Of a DNA stretch of 64,000 nucleotides, positions 37,695-47,632 are shown piece after piece (within the stretch, counting starts at the first letter, position 1; the number at the start of each line of letters is the position of its first letter). Source of the DNA: Chitinophagaceae bacterium (GTDB lineage: Bacteria; Bacteroidota; Bacteroidia; Chitinophagales; Chitinophagaceae); assembly GCA_023957575.1 (NCBI GenBank), contig JAMLGU010000001.1, positions 248,001-312,000 on the forward strand, given 5' to 3'. The notes below the pieces were generated by a model. It saw only the letters and a program-made list of their open reading frames with translations, had not been told where the DNA came from and searched no databases. The translations under genes were made by a program, and so were the position numbers.

Positions 37695-38405
37695 TCATTT
37701 AATCAATGTTCCCACATTTTCTCCCATTACTACTCTTTTCAGATTTCCTTCTTTATTCATATCAAACACTAAAATAGGCAAATGGTTTTCCATGCAAAGA
37801 GTAAATGCCGTCATATCCATAATTCTCAGGTTTTGCGCCAAACACTCCTGATAGGTAACTGTGCTATATTTTGTAGCACTGGGGTCTTTTTCAGGGTCGG
37901 CGGTATATACGCCATCCACTCGTGTGCCTTTCAAAATAATATCTGCGTTGATTTCTATTGCCCTTAGCGATCCGGCTGTATCGGTTGTAAAGTATGGGTT
38001 TCCGGTACCCGCGCCAAAAATAACCACCCGACCCTTTTCAAGATGTCGCATGGCACGGCGGCGAATATAAGGCTCTGCAATCTGTTCCATCTTGATTGCG
38101 CTCAATAGTCTGGTGAATACGCCTACTTTTTCGAGCCCGGCCTGTAGGGCCATACCATTGATAACTGTTGCCAACATTCCCATATAATCTCCATGTGCAC
38201 GTTCTATACCGGTTTGGGCTTCATTCATCCCTCGGTAAATATTGCCTCCGCCAATCACCAATGCCACTTCTACTCCCAAATCCACCACTGCTTTAATTTC
38301 ATTGGCGTATTGAGAAATCACATCGCTGTCCATGCCAAAATTTTTATTACCCATTAAAGATTCTCCGGACAATTTTAAAAGAATACGCTTGTATTTCGGC
38401 TGCAT
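37695..38405 (-). CDS. pyrH: UMP kinase
   Basis: 236 residues starting [19 protein letters not shown] at ATG 38405. The open frame continues upstream to 38651, but those 82 codons look non-coding and PyrH begins with [10 protein letters not shown] in all families I know. Amino-acid-kinase fold motifs: [36 protein letters not shown]. It phosphorylates UMP to UDP and is essential. Divergent from the aldo/keto reductase gene. Confidence 0.95.
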   Translation of the reverse strand: MQPKYKRILLKLSGESLMGNKNFGMDSDVISQYANEIKAVVDLGVEVALVIGGGNIYRGMNEAQTGIERAHGDYMGMLATVINGMALQAGLEKVGVFTRLLSAIKMEQIAEPYIRRRAMRHLEKGRVVIFGAGTGNPYFTTDTAGSLRAIEINADIILKGTRVDGVYTADPEKDPSATKYSTVTYQECLAQNLRIMDMTAFTLCMENHLPILVFDMNKEGNLKRVVMGENVGTLIK

Positions 38406-38531
38406 AAAGATTATTTTGTTGAGCAGGGCGAAGATAATACAAACTTTAAAGATCAAAACATGTTGAGGACAATATTTGTAAGTTTTTTTGATACTTTTGA
38501 ATTTGTAAATCACTTTCTTAAAAAACTTTTT

Positions 38532-39515
38532 ATGAAAAGAAAAATCGGAAGTAGTAATGTAGAAATCACACCGGTAACCATGGGCGCATGGGCTATTGGC
38601 GGATGGATGTGGGGAGGCAATGAGGAAAAAGATTCGATTGCTGCTATTCATGCCTATATTGATAATGGAGTTACTTCAATAGATACTGCGCCTGTTTATG
38701 GTTTTGGCTATAGCGAAGAATTGGTGGGCAAAGCCGTGAAGGGTTTTAGTAGAGATAAAATAGAGATTCTTACTAAGTTTGGAATGGTTTGGGATATTGA
38801 AAAAGGTGATTTTTCGGTGGAGGCAAAAGATAACCAGGGTAATCCGTTAAAAATATATCGTTATGCAGGTTATGATAAAATCATCAGCGACGTTGAACTA
38901 AGCCTTAAAAGACTACAAACCGATTATGTGGACTTAATTCAATTGCACTGGCCGGATACCACAACACCCATCGAAGAAACCATGCGGGCAATGGAGAAAC
39001 TGCTGCAGGATGGTAAAACCCGGGCAATAGGAGTATGCAATTATAAAGCAACTCAGTTGGCCGAAGCCGAACAAACAGTAAAACTACATTCCAATCAGGT
39101 GCCTTACAGTATGTTGCGCAGGCATATTGAAGCAGACGTGGTTCCTTACGCACTGGAACATCATCTTTCCATCATTGCTTACAGTCCTATGGAAAGAGGC
39201 TTGCTTACAGGGAAATACAAAGGTGGCGAAAAGTTTAATGAAGGAGATCACCGCAGTAGCTATTTTGGCAGATTTAACAAAGATAAAGTAGATACGCTTT
39301 TGCAGCATCTTTCTAAACTTGCACCCAAATACAATGCAAGCATCTCTCAATTGGCGATGGCATGGGTTTTTCATCAACCGGCGGTGGTAACGGCGCTGGC
39401 AGGCGCTCGTAATGCACAACAAGCCGAACAAAATGCAAGGGCGATGCAGATAAATATTAGTGAAGAAGACTTAATTTTAATGCGAACATGGCTGCCGGAG
39501 CAGGTATATGTATAA
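38532..39515 (+). CDS. Aldo/keto reductase
   Basis: About 327 residues from ATG 38532 ([15 protein letters not shown]); the frame extends 24 codons upstream, but the family begins here. NADPH-dependent oxidoreductase of the AKR fold. Visible catalytic tetrad: Asp in [14 protein letters not shown] with its Tyr, a Lys in LTKFGM and a His in LIQLHWPD. The cofactor segment is [14 protein letters not shown] near the C-terminus. Substrate not readable. It precedes the sugar kinase by 23 bases, so a sugar or polyol metabolite is possible. Confidence 0.9.
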   Translation: MKRKIGSSNVEITPVTMGAWAIGGWMWGGNEEKDSIAAIHAYIDNGVTSIDTAPVYGFGYSEELVGKAVKGFSRDKIEILTKFGMVWDIEKGDFSVEAKDNQGNPLKIYRYAGYDKIISDVELSLKRLQTDYVDLIQLHWPDTTTPIEETMRAMEKLLQDGKTRAIGVCNYKATQLAEAEQTVKLHSNQVPYSMLRRHIEADVVPYALEHHLSIIAYSPMERGLLTGKYKGGEKFNEGDHRSSYFGRFNKDKVDTLLQHLSKLAPKYNASISQLAMAWVFHQPAVVTALAGARNAQQAEQNARAMQINISEEDLILMRTWLPEQVYV

Positions 39516-39538
39516 AAAAACCTAAATGAATATATAAA

Positions 39539-40402
39539 ATGACTTGGGCTGTCTGTTTTGGAGAGGTTCTTTGGGATATGCTACCGAATGGAGCGGTACC
39601 GGGTGGCGCGCCTATGAATGTTGCTTTCCATTTGAACCAACTTGGAAAAAAAGCGCTGATGATTTCTAAGGTTGGAACAGATGAAAAAGGGTATGAGTTG
39701 ATTGATTTTATGAATAACAATCAGGTGCCTGCGGATTTAATTCAGCAGGACGATAACTATCCTACCAGTGTAGTATTGGCTACACCCGGACAAAATCAGG
39801 AAGTGAAATATGATATTGTAAAACCCGTAGCCTGGGATTTCATTGACAGTACCGTTGAAGCAAGACAGGCTGCATCTCAAGCAGATTATTTTATATTTGG
39901 CAGCCTCGCTGCAAGAACAGAACATTCTCTGAGAACTTTGTTTGATTTGTTAAGTGTGGCAAAATCTAAAATATTAGACATCAACCTCAGGGCACCACAT
40001 TATAAACAGGCTGATTTGGAAAATCTGCTGAGGCAAGCAGACATATTAAAAATGAATGAAATTGAATTGGATGAAATTTCGGAATGGTATGCCGACATTT
40101 CTCTATTCAATGATAAAGTGCGAATGATTTGCGACCGCTACGCAATTCCTCAGATTATTGTAACCAAAGGCGCTGCGGGCGCTTCTTATTTTGACGGAGA
40201 AAAATTTTATGAACATCCTGGATTTAAAGTAAAAGTGGCTGACACGGTGGGTAGCGGCGATGCTTTTCTGGCCGGCTTTCTACATAAGATGACCGATAAC
40301 TATACATCTGAAGAAACGCTGGAGTTTGCATGTAAATTAGGCGCGTATGTGGCTTCAAAAAAAGGGGCTTGCCCAATATATAAAATTGAGGAAATACTAT
40401 AA
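39539..40402 (+). CDS. PfkB-family sugar kinase, fructokinase-like
   Basis: 287 residues. Starts with CFGEVLWDMLPNGAVPGGAPMNVAFHLNQLG, the substrate-binding region of fructokinase-type enzymes, and has the family signature VADTVGSGDAFLAGFLHKM (about 234-252) with catalytic Asp in GSGDAF. Likely phosphorylates fructose or a similar ketose in the cytoplasm. It is co-directional with the aldo/keto reductase, probably one transcript. Confidence 0.9.
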   Translation: MTWAVCFGEVLWDMLPNGAVPGGAPMNVAFHLNQLGKKALMISKVGTDEKGYELIDFMNNNQVPADLIQQDDNYPTSVVLATPGQNQEVKYDIVKPVAWDFIDSTVEARQAASQADYFIFGSLAARTEHSLRTLFDLLSVAKSKILDINLRAPHYKQADLENLLRQADILKMNEIELDEISEWYADISLFNDKVRMICDRYAIPQIIVTKGAAGASYFDGEKFYEHPGFKVKVADTVGSGDAFLAGFLHKMTDNYTSEETLEFACKLGAYVASKKGACPIYKIEEIL

Positions 40403-40449
40403 AGTTGTTTTAAAAAATTAATAAAAAATCATTGTATAGTGAATTATTA

Positions 40450-40457
40450 TACTTTTG
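40450..40457 (+). promoter_or_regulatory. TAnnTTTG -7 box
   Basis: TACTTTTG followed by CGG, 19 bases before the ATG of the small exported protein. It matches the phylum -7 consensus. A TTG at 40432 is too close (15 bases) for an ideal -33. Confidence 0.4.
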
Positions 40458-40475
40458 CGGACAAATAACCGTACA

Positions 40476-40940
40476 ATGAAAAAATTATTATTACTTTCCA
40501 TCCTTAGTTTAGTTGTTTTTTTCCAAAACAAGATACTCGCACAATCTTCTTGGATGCCTAATCAAGATGCACAATTAAATTCAATAACCTATTATGGTAA
40601 CTCCATGGTTCAACCTGATACCAGAAGTTATAGGATGAATTATGCTGACGAATCAAGATGGAAAAAATTAAAGGGAGCCGGTATCATTCTTACGGGTGTA
40701 GGCGTAGCCTGCATAGGCGGTGGTATAGCACTTATTAATTCAGATACAAATGACTATATTAATGATTATTCTGATGGTTCTATCACTTCAATAGGAATTT
40801 TGGGTGTTGCCGGCGGGCTTACAGCTATTGGAGGCGGAGTAACGATGTGGGCAATTGGCGGTAATAGGCTGAAAAAAATAAGAGGGAGAGTATCTTTTGA
40901 TGCTACTCCAAAATCTGCTCATCTCGTGTATAGATTTTAA
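40476..40940 (+). CDS. Small exported protein with glycine-zipper segments
   Basis: About 154 residues from ATG 40476 (MKKLLLLSILSLVVFFQNKILAQ, a signal peptide); the frame's earlier in-frame start is inferior. Two hydrophobic, glycine-rich stretches, GAGIILTGVGVACIGGGIALI and ILGVAGGLTAIGGGVTMWAIGG, look like paired membrane helices or glycine zippers. The tail RGRVSFDATPKSAHLVYRF is beta-strand-like. This pattern is common in Bacteroidota envelope proteins of unknown function. Confidence 0.7.
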   Translation: MKKLLLLSILSLVVFFQNKILAQSSWMPNQDAQLNSITYYGNSMVQPDTRSYRMNYADESRWKKLKGAGIILTGVGVACIGGGIALINSDTNDYINDYSDGSITSIGILGVAGGLTAIGGGVTMWAIGGNRLKKIRGRVSFDATPKSAHLVYRF

Positions 40941-41035
40941 AAATTTTGGAAGGATCTTCTTTTAAATAGTAGGTAATGACCACAGAAAATTCTTTTCTCT
41001 TGATGGGCAGTGCATTTTGGCTGTTTCATGTATTG

Positions 41036-41269
41036 TCATTGCCAAGAGTGTATTTTTAAAACATTCGCAGTTGAAGCGCTTCTCCCATCCTTAAACAAAA
41101 CTATTAACCCTGCTAATTTATCTGTTGTATTGGCGGTATAAATGTTCAAATATTCATTTTGCAAGATTTTGGTTAAATTTTTGAAATAAGCGATTTGGCT
41201 TACTACTTGCGGCTCACGAGCTTCATAAAAAATTGGTGAATAATTACTCTGTTGTTTAAACTGTTGATT
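41036..41269 (-). other. Open 77-codon frame without a start codon
   Basis: The 375-base gap 40941-41315 holds no recognisable gene. On the minus strand one frame is open from a TAG (41270-41272) to a TGA (41036-41038). It has plausible composition (EPQVVSQIAYFKNLTKILQ, DKLAGLIVLFKDGRSAS) but no ATG, GTG or TTG at its head. It could be the tail of a decayed gene formerly linked to the sigma factor, or chance. Confidence 0.25.
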
Positions 41270-41315
41270 CTATGTATTGTATGGTTAGCTTGCTTTACCG
41301 ATAGGTAACCGGCAG

Positions 41316-41924
41316 CTAACTACTCCGGTTAGAATTTTGTTTTTTCAGCGTTTTTGAGTCAAACTTCTTTATTCCCAGTGCCTCACTTATCCTTTTTACG
41401 GCTATAGCCATTTGAACGTCAATGGTGTTTACCGATATGTTTAAAATTTCTGCTACCTCCTTATATCTAAGACCGTCTTCTCTTATAAGTTTAAAAATCA
41501 TTTTGCAACGCGGAGGCAGATTTTCTATTGTCCGGTTCATTCTGGCCACCATTTCTGCCGTTACCATTATTGAGTGAGGGTCATCGTTAAGCGCTTCTAT
41601 ATGTGGCTCCAATAAATCATAGGGTTGCGTTATCAGGTTTTTGGCCTTTTCCGAAAGGCGGTTTAGCGACCTGTTTTTGACAGCCACATACAAATAAACG
41701 GCTAAATTGTCAATTTTGGCAATCTCTTCGCGACGGCCCCATATACCCACAAATACATCCTCTACCACTTCTTCTGCAATTTCGTGAGCATGTACCAATG
41801 AGTATGAAAACGCAAGAAGCCGTTTACTGAATCTTGTATAAAGTTCTGAAAAGGCTTTCTGATTGCCAACTGCTATTTGAAGCTGAAGCAATCGAATATC
41901 AAGTTCAATATTTTCTTCCGGCAA
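41316..41924 (-). CDS. ECF RNA polymerase sigma factor (orphan)
   Basis: 202 residues from TTG 41924; the frame is closed by TAA five codons upstream and the first in-frame ATG is far inside. Sigma-2: AFSELYTRFSKRLLAFSYSLVHAHEIAEEVVEDVFVGIW (about 24-62). Sigma-4: LPPRCKMIFKLIREDGLRYKEVAEILNISVNTIDVQMAIAVKRISEAL (about 135-183). It is of the type that pairs with FecR proteins, yet no FecR, SusC or SusD gene is adjacent. A long lysine- and serine-rich C-terminal tail follows. Confidence 0.88.
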   Translation of the reverse strand: MPEENIELDIRLLQLQIAVGNQKAFSELYTRFSKRLLAFSYSLVHAHEIAEEVVEDVFVGIWGRREEIAKIDNLAVYLYVAVKNRSLNRLSEKAKNLITQPYDLLEPHIEALNDDPHSIMVTAEMVARMNRTIENLPPRCKMIFKLIREDGLRYKEVAEILNISVNTIDVQMAIAVKRISEALGIKKFDSKTLKKQNSNRSS

Positions 41925-42178
41925 AAACAGGCTTTAACAAATTTTTACAAAATTACAAAATTTAACCCTCAAAAGCCCCCATTACAAATTTATTAAAAGA
42001 ACAGTGATGTTTTTTGTGCCTAAACTCACATAACATTAATTTATAGACCCAAGGTGTAGTAAAATCATAAATATACAATAAACATTGCACAATAAAAACT
42101 TTTTTGAAGCCGCTTCTTTTAATACTTTTACACAAAGCGGCTTGATTTTTGATAGTAGCCGGAGTTTAAAATATTATT

Positions 42179-43651
42179 GTGGCACTGGGTCAATCCATAC
42201 AACAAAAATTATTACAAAAACTATCTCCTCAGCAAATTCAGTTGATGAAGTTGCTGCAGGTACCCACTGCCAGCCTTGAAGAAAGAATTAAGGAAGAAAT
42301 TGAAGAAAATCCGGCGTTGGAACTGGTGGAAGACCGGCACAAGGATGAAAATACTGATGATATTTACAACGAAGGCGATGTGCAGAGTGAAGATAATGAA
42401 AATGGCGAATCTCTGGATATGAGTGATTATCTGTATGATGATGACGAAGAAATTGCCGATTATAAAACCCGTGATGACAATTATGGTGATGACGAAGAAC
42501 CCCATCGTGTACCGTTAAAAACTGAGACCAGTTTTTATGACCATCTTGCCGCCCAACTGGGCATGCTCTCCCTTACCGAAAAAGAAAAAAAATTGGCCGA
42601 ACACATTATTGGCAGCATTGACGAAGACGGATACCTTCGACGCGATACCCCTGCTATTGTAGATGATCTGGCTTTCAGGCAAAATATTGAAGCATCGCCG
42701 AGGGAGGTAGAAGCCATCATCAGCATGGTGCAGCAGTTTGACCCGCCCGGTGTGTGTGCGCGCGACCTGCCGGAGTGCCTGTTACTGCAGCTTCGCCGCC
42801 AAAAGGAAGAAGGAAAACAAGTTGACACTGCCATTCAGGCTATTAAAAAATATTTTGAAGCTTTTACTAAAAAGCATTACGACAAAATAAAAAAGGGATT
42901 AAACCTGAATGATGACGAATTGAAAGAAGTGATTCAGCAAATAATAAAGCTCAATCCAAAACCTGGGGGCAATATAGGCGCTGCAAATAAATCTGAAAAC
43001 TATATTATCCCCGACTTTTACATCCTGAATGTAAATGGCAAACTGGAGCTCTCGCTCAACAGCCGAAATGCACCAGAGTTGCACATTAGCGAAAACTACC
43101 GCGATATGATGAGGGAGTATGACAGAGGTGCCAAAAAAGATAAACGACAGAAAGAGGCCGTTTTGTTCATCAAACAAAAATTAGATGCCGCCAGATGGTT
43201 TATTGATGCCATCAAGCAAAGGCAGCACACCTTACTGGACACAATGTCGGCTATAATGAATCATCAAGAAGCGTTTTTTCTTACCGGCGACGAAACCAAC
43301 CTCAAGCCGATGATATTGAAGGATATAGCCGAAAAGACAGGTCTGGATATTTCTACCGTTAGCAGGGTAGCTAATAGTAAATTTGTGCAAACGGAGTTTG
43401 GCACCTATCGTCTGAAATTCTTTTTTAATGAAGCGTTGAGTACCGATAGCGGAGAAGAAGTATCCACTCGGGAGGTGAAAAAAATACTAAGTGATACTGT
43501 TGATTCGGAAAACAAAAAACAGCCATTGAGCGATGAAAAACTTACCGAGTTATTGCAGGAGCGCGGCTACAATATTGCCCGCCGCACCGTAGCCAAGTAT
43601 CGCGAGCAACTGAATATACCTGTAGCACGTTTAAGAAAAGAATTAACATAA
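42179..43651 (+). CDS. rpoN: RNA polymerase sigma-54 factor
   Basis: 490 residues from GTG 42179 (MALGQSIQQKLLQKLSPQQIQLMKLLQ). Region I is the Gln/Leu-rich activator-response segment (1-50). Region II is strongly acidic (about 55-105). The core-binding and DNA-binding domains follow, with an HTH (LDISTVSRVANSKFVQT). The RpoN box ARRTVAKYRE is at about 472-481. It requires an AAA+ activator; none is in this window. Complete and apparently functional. Confidence 0.96.
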   Translation: MALGQSIQQKLLQKLSPQQIQLMKLLQVPTASLEERIKEEIEENPALELVEDRHKDENTDDIYNEGDVQSEDNENGESLDMSDYLYDDDEEIADYKTRDDNYGDDEEPHRVPLKTETSFYDHLAAQLGMLSLTEKEKKLAEHIIGSIDEDGYLRRDTPAIVDDLAFRQNIEASPREVEAIISMVQQFDPPGVCARDLPECLLLQLRRQKEEGKQVDTAIQAIKKYFEAFTKKHYDKIKKGLNLNDDELKEVIQQIIKLNPKPGGNIGAANKSENYIIPDFYILNVNGKLELSLNSRNAPELHISENYRDMMREYDRGAKKDKRQKEAVLFIKQKLDAARWFIDAIKQRQHTLLDTMSAIMNHQEAFFLTGDETNLKPMILKDIAEKTGLDISTVSRVANSKFVQTEFGTYRLKFFFNEALSTDSGEEVSTREVKKILSDTVDSENKKQPLSDEKLTELLQERGYNIARRTVAKYREQLNIPVARLRKELT

Positions 43652-43661
43652 CCCCTCCCTC

Positions 43662-43699
43662 ATTCTTAATTTTAATCTTAGTCTTAATCTTAATCTTAA
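43662..43699. repeat. Short TCTTAA tandem repeat after rpoN
   Basis: Five near-copies of a 6-base word (TCTTAA, TCTTAG) in a row just past the rpoN stop, overlapping the stop of the next gene on the minus strand. No hairpin with a U-run is visible here. Confidence 0.6.
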
Positions 43700-44379
43700 A
43701 TCGTCCACTGGTCATGTACAATGCCTATCAAATAGTATTGTCCATCAATTTGTTTAAAAATCAGCCTTACCGATTTCCAATCTAACCCGTCTTTTTGTTT
43801 ACTTCCCGAAAAGTAACTCTCAGTAAAATCCTCATCTTTATAAAAGGTATGAATGTTGTTTATAGTGTTGCCTTTTCCGATGGTTTTGTTCAGTTCAAGT
43901 TTCTCCGGATTTTCAAAGCCGGCATCATAAACAAATTTTTTAAAATATTCCGGGGCAGTTAAAATAATTGGGTCGCCCGATCCGTCATAAGCTCCCCAGG
44001 TATATTTTTGGTTTTTATTCTTAGTGAAGAGCAACGCAAATTCTTCTTTGCTGAATTTTTTGTCTGCTTCATTAATATTGGCATAAGGTGAAAAACGAAT
44101 ACCTTTTTCAGGATGAATCAGGCTGTCGAGCGCCCGATAATTATGAGTTTTTATGAGTAAAAAGGTCTTTTTGGTAAGCGACTTCAAAACGGCTTCTTTA
44201 TTTATCTCTATGGCTGCAATAGAATCGGCCATCTCTTTTGCCTTTAAAGAATCAGGTAGCTCAGTAAGGTCAACCAAGCCGCTGTCTGCAGTAGTGGATT
44301 CTTGTTCATTTTTCCCGTCTTTGCAGGCATAAAACACAATTGACAGAATCAGGAAGAGAAACAGTCTTTTCATTTTCAA
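43696..44379 (-). CDS. Lipoprotein of unknown function
   Basis: 227 residues; the signal ends at the lipobox FYAC (Cys19 from ATG 44379; ATG 44373 is an equal alternative). The mature protein has a Glu/Asp-rich linker followed by a roughly 180-residue domain with SLIHPEKGIRFSPYANI and LDWKSVRLIFKQIDGQYYLIGIVHDQWTI. This pattern is seen in periplasmic proteins of Bacteroidota with a cystatin- or NTF2-like fold. No catalytic residues can be named. Confidence 0.72.
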   Translation of the reverse strand: MKMKRLFLFLILSIVFYACKDGKNEQESTTADSGLVDLTELPDSLKAKEMADSIAAIEINKEAVLKSLTKKTFLLIKTHNYRALDSLIHPEKGIRFSPYANINEADKKFSKEEFALLFTKNKNQKYTWGAYDGSGDPIILTAPEYFKKFVYDAGFENPEKLELNKTIGKGNTINNIHTFYKDEDFTESYFSGSKQKDGLDWKSVRLIFKQIDGQYYLIGIVHDQWTI

Positions 44380-44426
44380 TTTATATTTATCATTAATACA
44401 TCTCCGTTCCGAGGCAAAAAAATATG

Positions 44427-44792
44427 CTAAAAAGGCAGGTCATCGGCAGCTTCTCCCGCATCAGTAAAGTTTTCCTGCACAGGAATGTCATTGTAGTTAT
44501 TGTCGGCAGCAGGCGCATTACCGGCGGGCTCCACCTTCCAGGCCTTTACATCGGTGTACCACCGGCCATTGTATTCGCGGCTTTCTATGTCAAACGAAAT
44601 GTTCAGTTGCTTACCTTCCTGCAATACATTTTCGCTCACCTTGTCGCCCCATATCGTAACGCACACTTTTTTGGGAAACTGTCCGTCTGTTTGAACGATG
44701 ATATCCTGCTTTTTCCATTCACCGTTTTTTCCTACTCCTTTTTGTACCGGCAGCACCTGTACCAAGGTGCCGGTTAGTTGTAAATTTGCCAT
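44427..44792 (-). CDS. DUF3127 OB-fold, single-strand-binding-like protein
   Basis: 121 residues. A compact OB-fold (residues 1-90: LQLTGTLVQVLPVQKG, WKKQDIIVQTDGQFPKKVCVTIWGD, NISFDIESREYNGRWYTDVKAWKVE) and an acidic, disordered tail ending DDLPF. That tail recalls the acidic tips by which SSB proteins bind partners. DUF3127 is a Bacteroidota family annotated as SSB-like. The DNA-binding role is inferred. Confidence 0.85.
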   Translation of the reverse strand: MANLQLTGTLVQVLPVQKGVGKNGEWKKQDIIVQTDGQFPKKVCVTIWGDKVSENVLQEGKQLNISFDIESREYNGRWYTDVKAWKVEPAGNAPAADNNYNDIPVQENFTDAGEAADDLPF

Positions 44793-45032
44793 TCTATAAA
44801 ATATTTTTACAAACGTACAGGAAAATTTTCTTAATTGAATAACAGAACATTTGGGAAAAACAATTTGGCGCTAAATCATTAATTTTAAATTGAACGGTTA
44901 TGCAGTTTTTATACATTCATGTTCCAAAATTTTTACCATTAAAAAGTGTAAAGTTTGCTTTTTTCTTTAATTAAACGATTAAAACAATATTTTAATAAGA
45001 AATCCCACTTTCTGATTTAACTTCGCACCAAT

Positions 45033-45072
45033 AGTCCTTTTTTAAAATAATCTATATCAAAAGGGCTTTTTT
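45033..45072 (+). terminator. Terminator-like hairpin before the protease remnant
   Basis: AGTCCTTTT pairs with AAAAGGGCT (one G-U) around a 17-base loop, followed by six T. It ends 36 bases before the next gene on the same strand. It may attenuate that gene or end a short upstream RNA. The rest of the 315-base gap (44793-45107) is A+T-rich and I see no gene. Confidence 0.5.
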
Positions 45073-45107
45073 ATTTCTGTCGAACATGTTTTAATGATCG
45101 TGGTTTT

Positions 45108-46081
45108 ATGTATTTCAGAATGTTTTTAGTAATTCTTCTTTCCCAATATGGCAACTTTTGTACCGCCGGAGATTATTTTCCAGATATGCTGATACAATCC
45201 GTAAAAATAGAACCAATACAAGATAACTCAAAAGAAGATTCAGTAAGTTTTTTGGTCCCCTTTAGTAAAATTGGAAGTTTAATTATTTTAAAAGGAAAAG
45301 TAGATTCACAAGAAGGCAATTTCATACTGGATACGGGTTGCCCCAGATTATTATTAAATCTTACCTATTTTCGCAATTATAATCAATCAAACACCGAAAC
45401 AGCAAGGCAGGGAATCGGTACGTCGATGTAGAAGCATTTCAAATAAGTATAAATCAATTTACCTTTGGCAACTATTCCTTTTCAAACCTTGATGCCGAGC
45501 TAACAGATTTGGGAAATATTGAAAATAGCCGGGGAATAAAGGTTTTAGGCCTGATTGGAATAAGCCTGTTGAAAGGATTTGAAATGATTATAGATTATAA
45601 TCTTAATCAAATTCATTTTCATAAAATTGGTAAAAAAGAAATGAATAATTATCAACACAATATGTTGCGCAATACCAATGAATTTATTACGATCCCATTT
45701 GACCTATACGAAAATAGAATTGTAATAGAAGGAGCCATTGCAAATAAAAAAGTCAGGTTGTTATTGGACAGCGGGTCAGAGTCTGCAATTATCAGCAGTA
45801 AACTACCCGATAAAATTCTGGATAAAATAACTATCGTGGGGCGCACACAGGTAAGTGGCATTGGCTCCAAAGGAATAGATGTGCTAAGAGGCAATTTGAA
45901 GTCTTTGCAAATAGGCAATCATGCTATTGGTGAAATGCCGGTATTGGTTGCCAATCTTGAAAAAAGTTGCTTATCCGGTCAATTTGGAATTTGCTTTGAT
46001 GGTGTAATAGGGCTGGACTACCTTTCTGTAAAAAGGATTGCATTTAACTTTATAAACAGAAAAATGTATATATGGAAATGA
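45108..46081 (+). pseudogene. Retropepsin-like aspartic protease broken by a frameshift
   Basis: Frame 1 (45108-45431, 107 codons) ends at a TAG. The same protein continues one frame back from about 45425 (DVEAFQISINQFTFGNYSF) to 46081. Joined, about 325 residues carry a signal-like N-terminus and two aspartic-protease half-sites, ILDTGCPRLLLN and LLDSGSESAIIS, so the protein is a double-domain pepsin/retropepsin-like enzyme. The break lies at about 45415-45430 and fits a one-base deletion; no slippery heptamer is obvious. It could be a real pseudogene, a base-calling error, or a frameshift site. Its stop overlaps the start of the next gene. Confidence 0.75.
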
Positions 46082-47529
46082 TGAGTAGGTTAAATAAAAT
46101 TTGTCTGTTATTTTTATTTCTTTGGATACAATTTACTGTTGTAGCTCAGAAGGGCAAATATTATCTCAAGGAAGGAGAAATGTATATCTCTATTGAGAAA
46201 AAAATCAATCAAAAGGAATTAAATGATTTTATTAGACAATACGATTTAATGGAACTATCTCTTCCAAAACTTCTTGAATCAAATATTGATGATTCTGTAA
46301 AATTGGCAGGTTGGTCTGTCATTACAAATTCAAAGACATTGCTAATAATAAAAAAGCCACTGCAACCTTTAGATGATATTTCTAATACTTCTTACCGCGT
46401 AAGGGTAACTTCTCCATCTGCTTCTTTATCAGCAAGGTTCCCTTCTGTGAATAACACAGTGGTTTATGGCATTAATAGCTTTAAAACAAAAAGATCATTT
46501 ATAGTGGCTGATTCCACAGTTATTTTTAATTTAAATGATTACTTACAGGCCAAAAAAGTAGTATTGTCCGGTAGTTTTAATAATTGGAGCCCTGATTCCA
46601 TTTTAATGCAAAAAACAAATACCGGATGGACTACCACAATGAAACTCCCCCCGGGAAAATATTGGTACAAATTTGTGATTGATGGAAAATGGATAACCGA
46701 CCCCGATAACCGACTCACCGAAAATGACGGCGAAGGATTTATTAATTCAGCTTTTTACGTTACAAATCATACATTTTTTCTACCTGGCTATTCTAAAGCA
46801 AAAAAAGTTCTTTTGGCAGGTAGTTTCAATAATTGGGAAAGCTGGTTGTTTAAGAGTATCCATCTTGATAAAACAGATACAGGCTGGATAAAAAATGTGT
46901 ATCTGGCAGAAGGAACTCATACATATAGATTTATTGTTAACAAAAAATGGATAGAAGATCCGAATAATAGCCAAAAACTTCCAAACGAATATGGCGAATA
47001 TAATTCCTACCTGACAATTGGTAAACCTTATAATTTCTTTTTAAAAGGTTTTCCAAACGCCGGAAAAGTGATTCTTTCGGGCTCTTTTAACCATTGGCGC
47101 ACTGATGAGCTGTATATGCAAAAAACCGATTCTGGTTGGCATCTGTCTTATGTTTTGGGGCCAGGCAATTATTCTTATAAGTTCATTGTAGATGGTGTAA
47201 ACGTAATTGACTCCACAGGAAAACAAATTAGCAGCAATGATGAAAGAAACACTACCTTAATAATTGAACCAAATTATACTTTCAATTTAAGAGGGTATAA
47301 TGATGCCAGGAGCGTATATTTGGCGGGAGATTTTAATCAATGGGATACTCATTCTTTACCAATGTATAAAGCAAAAGATGGCTGGGAAATAAGAGTGAAC
47401 CTGTCATTGGGCAAGCACTTATACAAATTTATTGTAGATGGCAACTGGATACTGGACCCAGATAATACACTTTGGGAACAAAATTTCAATCGAACCGGCA
47501 ATTCAGTATTGTGGGTAGAAAAATTTTAA
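46078..47529 (+). CDS. Exported protein with four tandem AMPK/CBM48-type glycogen-binding domains
   Basis: About 483 residues. ATG 46078 overlaps the preceding TGA (ATGA); 46072 and 46081 are alternatives. Signal peptide through FTVVAQ. Residues about 25-150 are a unique N-terminal region. Then four repeats of about 85 residues follow, each with a variant of VVLSGSFNNWSPD and YWYKFVIDGKWITDPDN: SFNNW, SFNNW, SFNHW and DFNQW mark them. Such E-set domains bind glycogen or other alpha-glucans. No catalytic domain is attached. It follows a protease gene with overlap, so the two are probably co-expressed at the cell surface. Confidence 0.85.
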   Translation: MMSRLNKICLLFLFLWIQFTVVAQKGKYYLKEGEMYISIEKKINQKELNDFIRQYDLMELSLPKLLESNIDDSVKLAGWSVITNSKTLLIIKKPLQPLDDISNTSYRVRVTSPSASLSARFPSVNNTVVYGINSFKTKRSFIVADSTVIFNLNDYLQAKKVVLSGSFNNWSPDSILMQKTNTGWTTTMKLPPGKYWYKFVIDGKWITDPDNRLTENDGEGFINSAFYVTNHTFFLPGYSKAKKVLLAGSFNNWESWLFKSIHLDKTDTGWIKNVYLAEGTHTYRFIVNKKWIEDPNNSQKLPNEYGEYNSYLTIGKPYNFFLKGFPNAGKVILSGSFNHWRTDELYMQKTDSGWHLSYVLGPGNYSYKFIVDGVNVIDSTGKQISSNDERNTTLIIEPNYTFNLRGYNDARSVYLAGDFNQWDTHSLPMYKAKDGWEIRVNLSLGKHLYKFIVDGNWILDPDNTLWEQNFNRTGNSVLWVEKF

Positions 47530-47632
47530 AATGGGATATTATTGTAGTATTTCACCAAAACTGAAGAATGAGTAAAAAAAATCGCAACAAATTGGTAAGT
47601 TCTCTATCGCTGAAACCAAAAAAGAAAAAAGA

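Noticed and set aside
38406..38651. 82-residue N-terminal extension of PyrH
   Set aside because: The extension is rich in odd residues and overlaps the promoter region of the divergent reductase; PyrH starts at [15 protein letters not shown].
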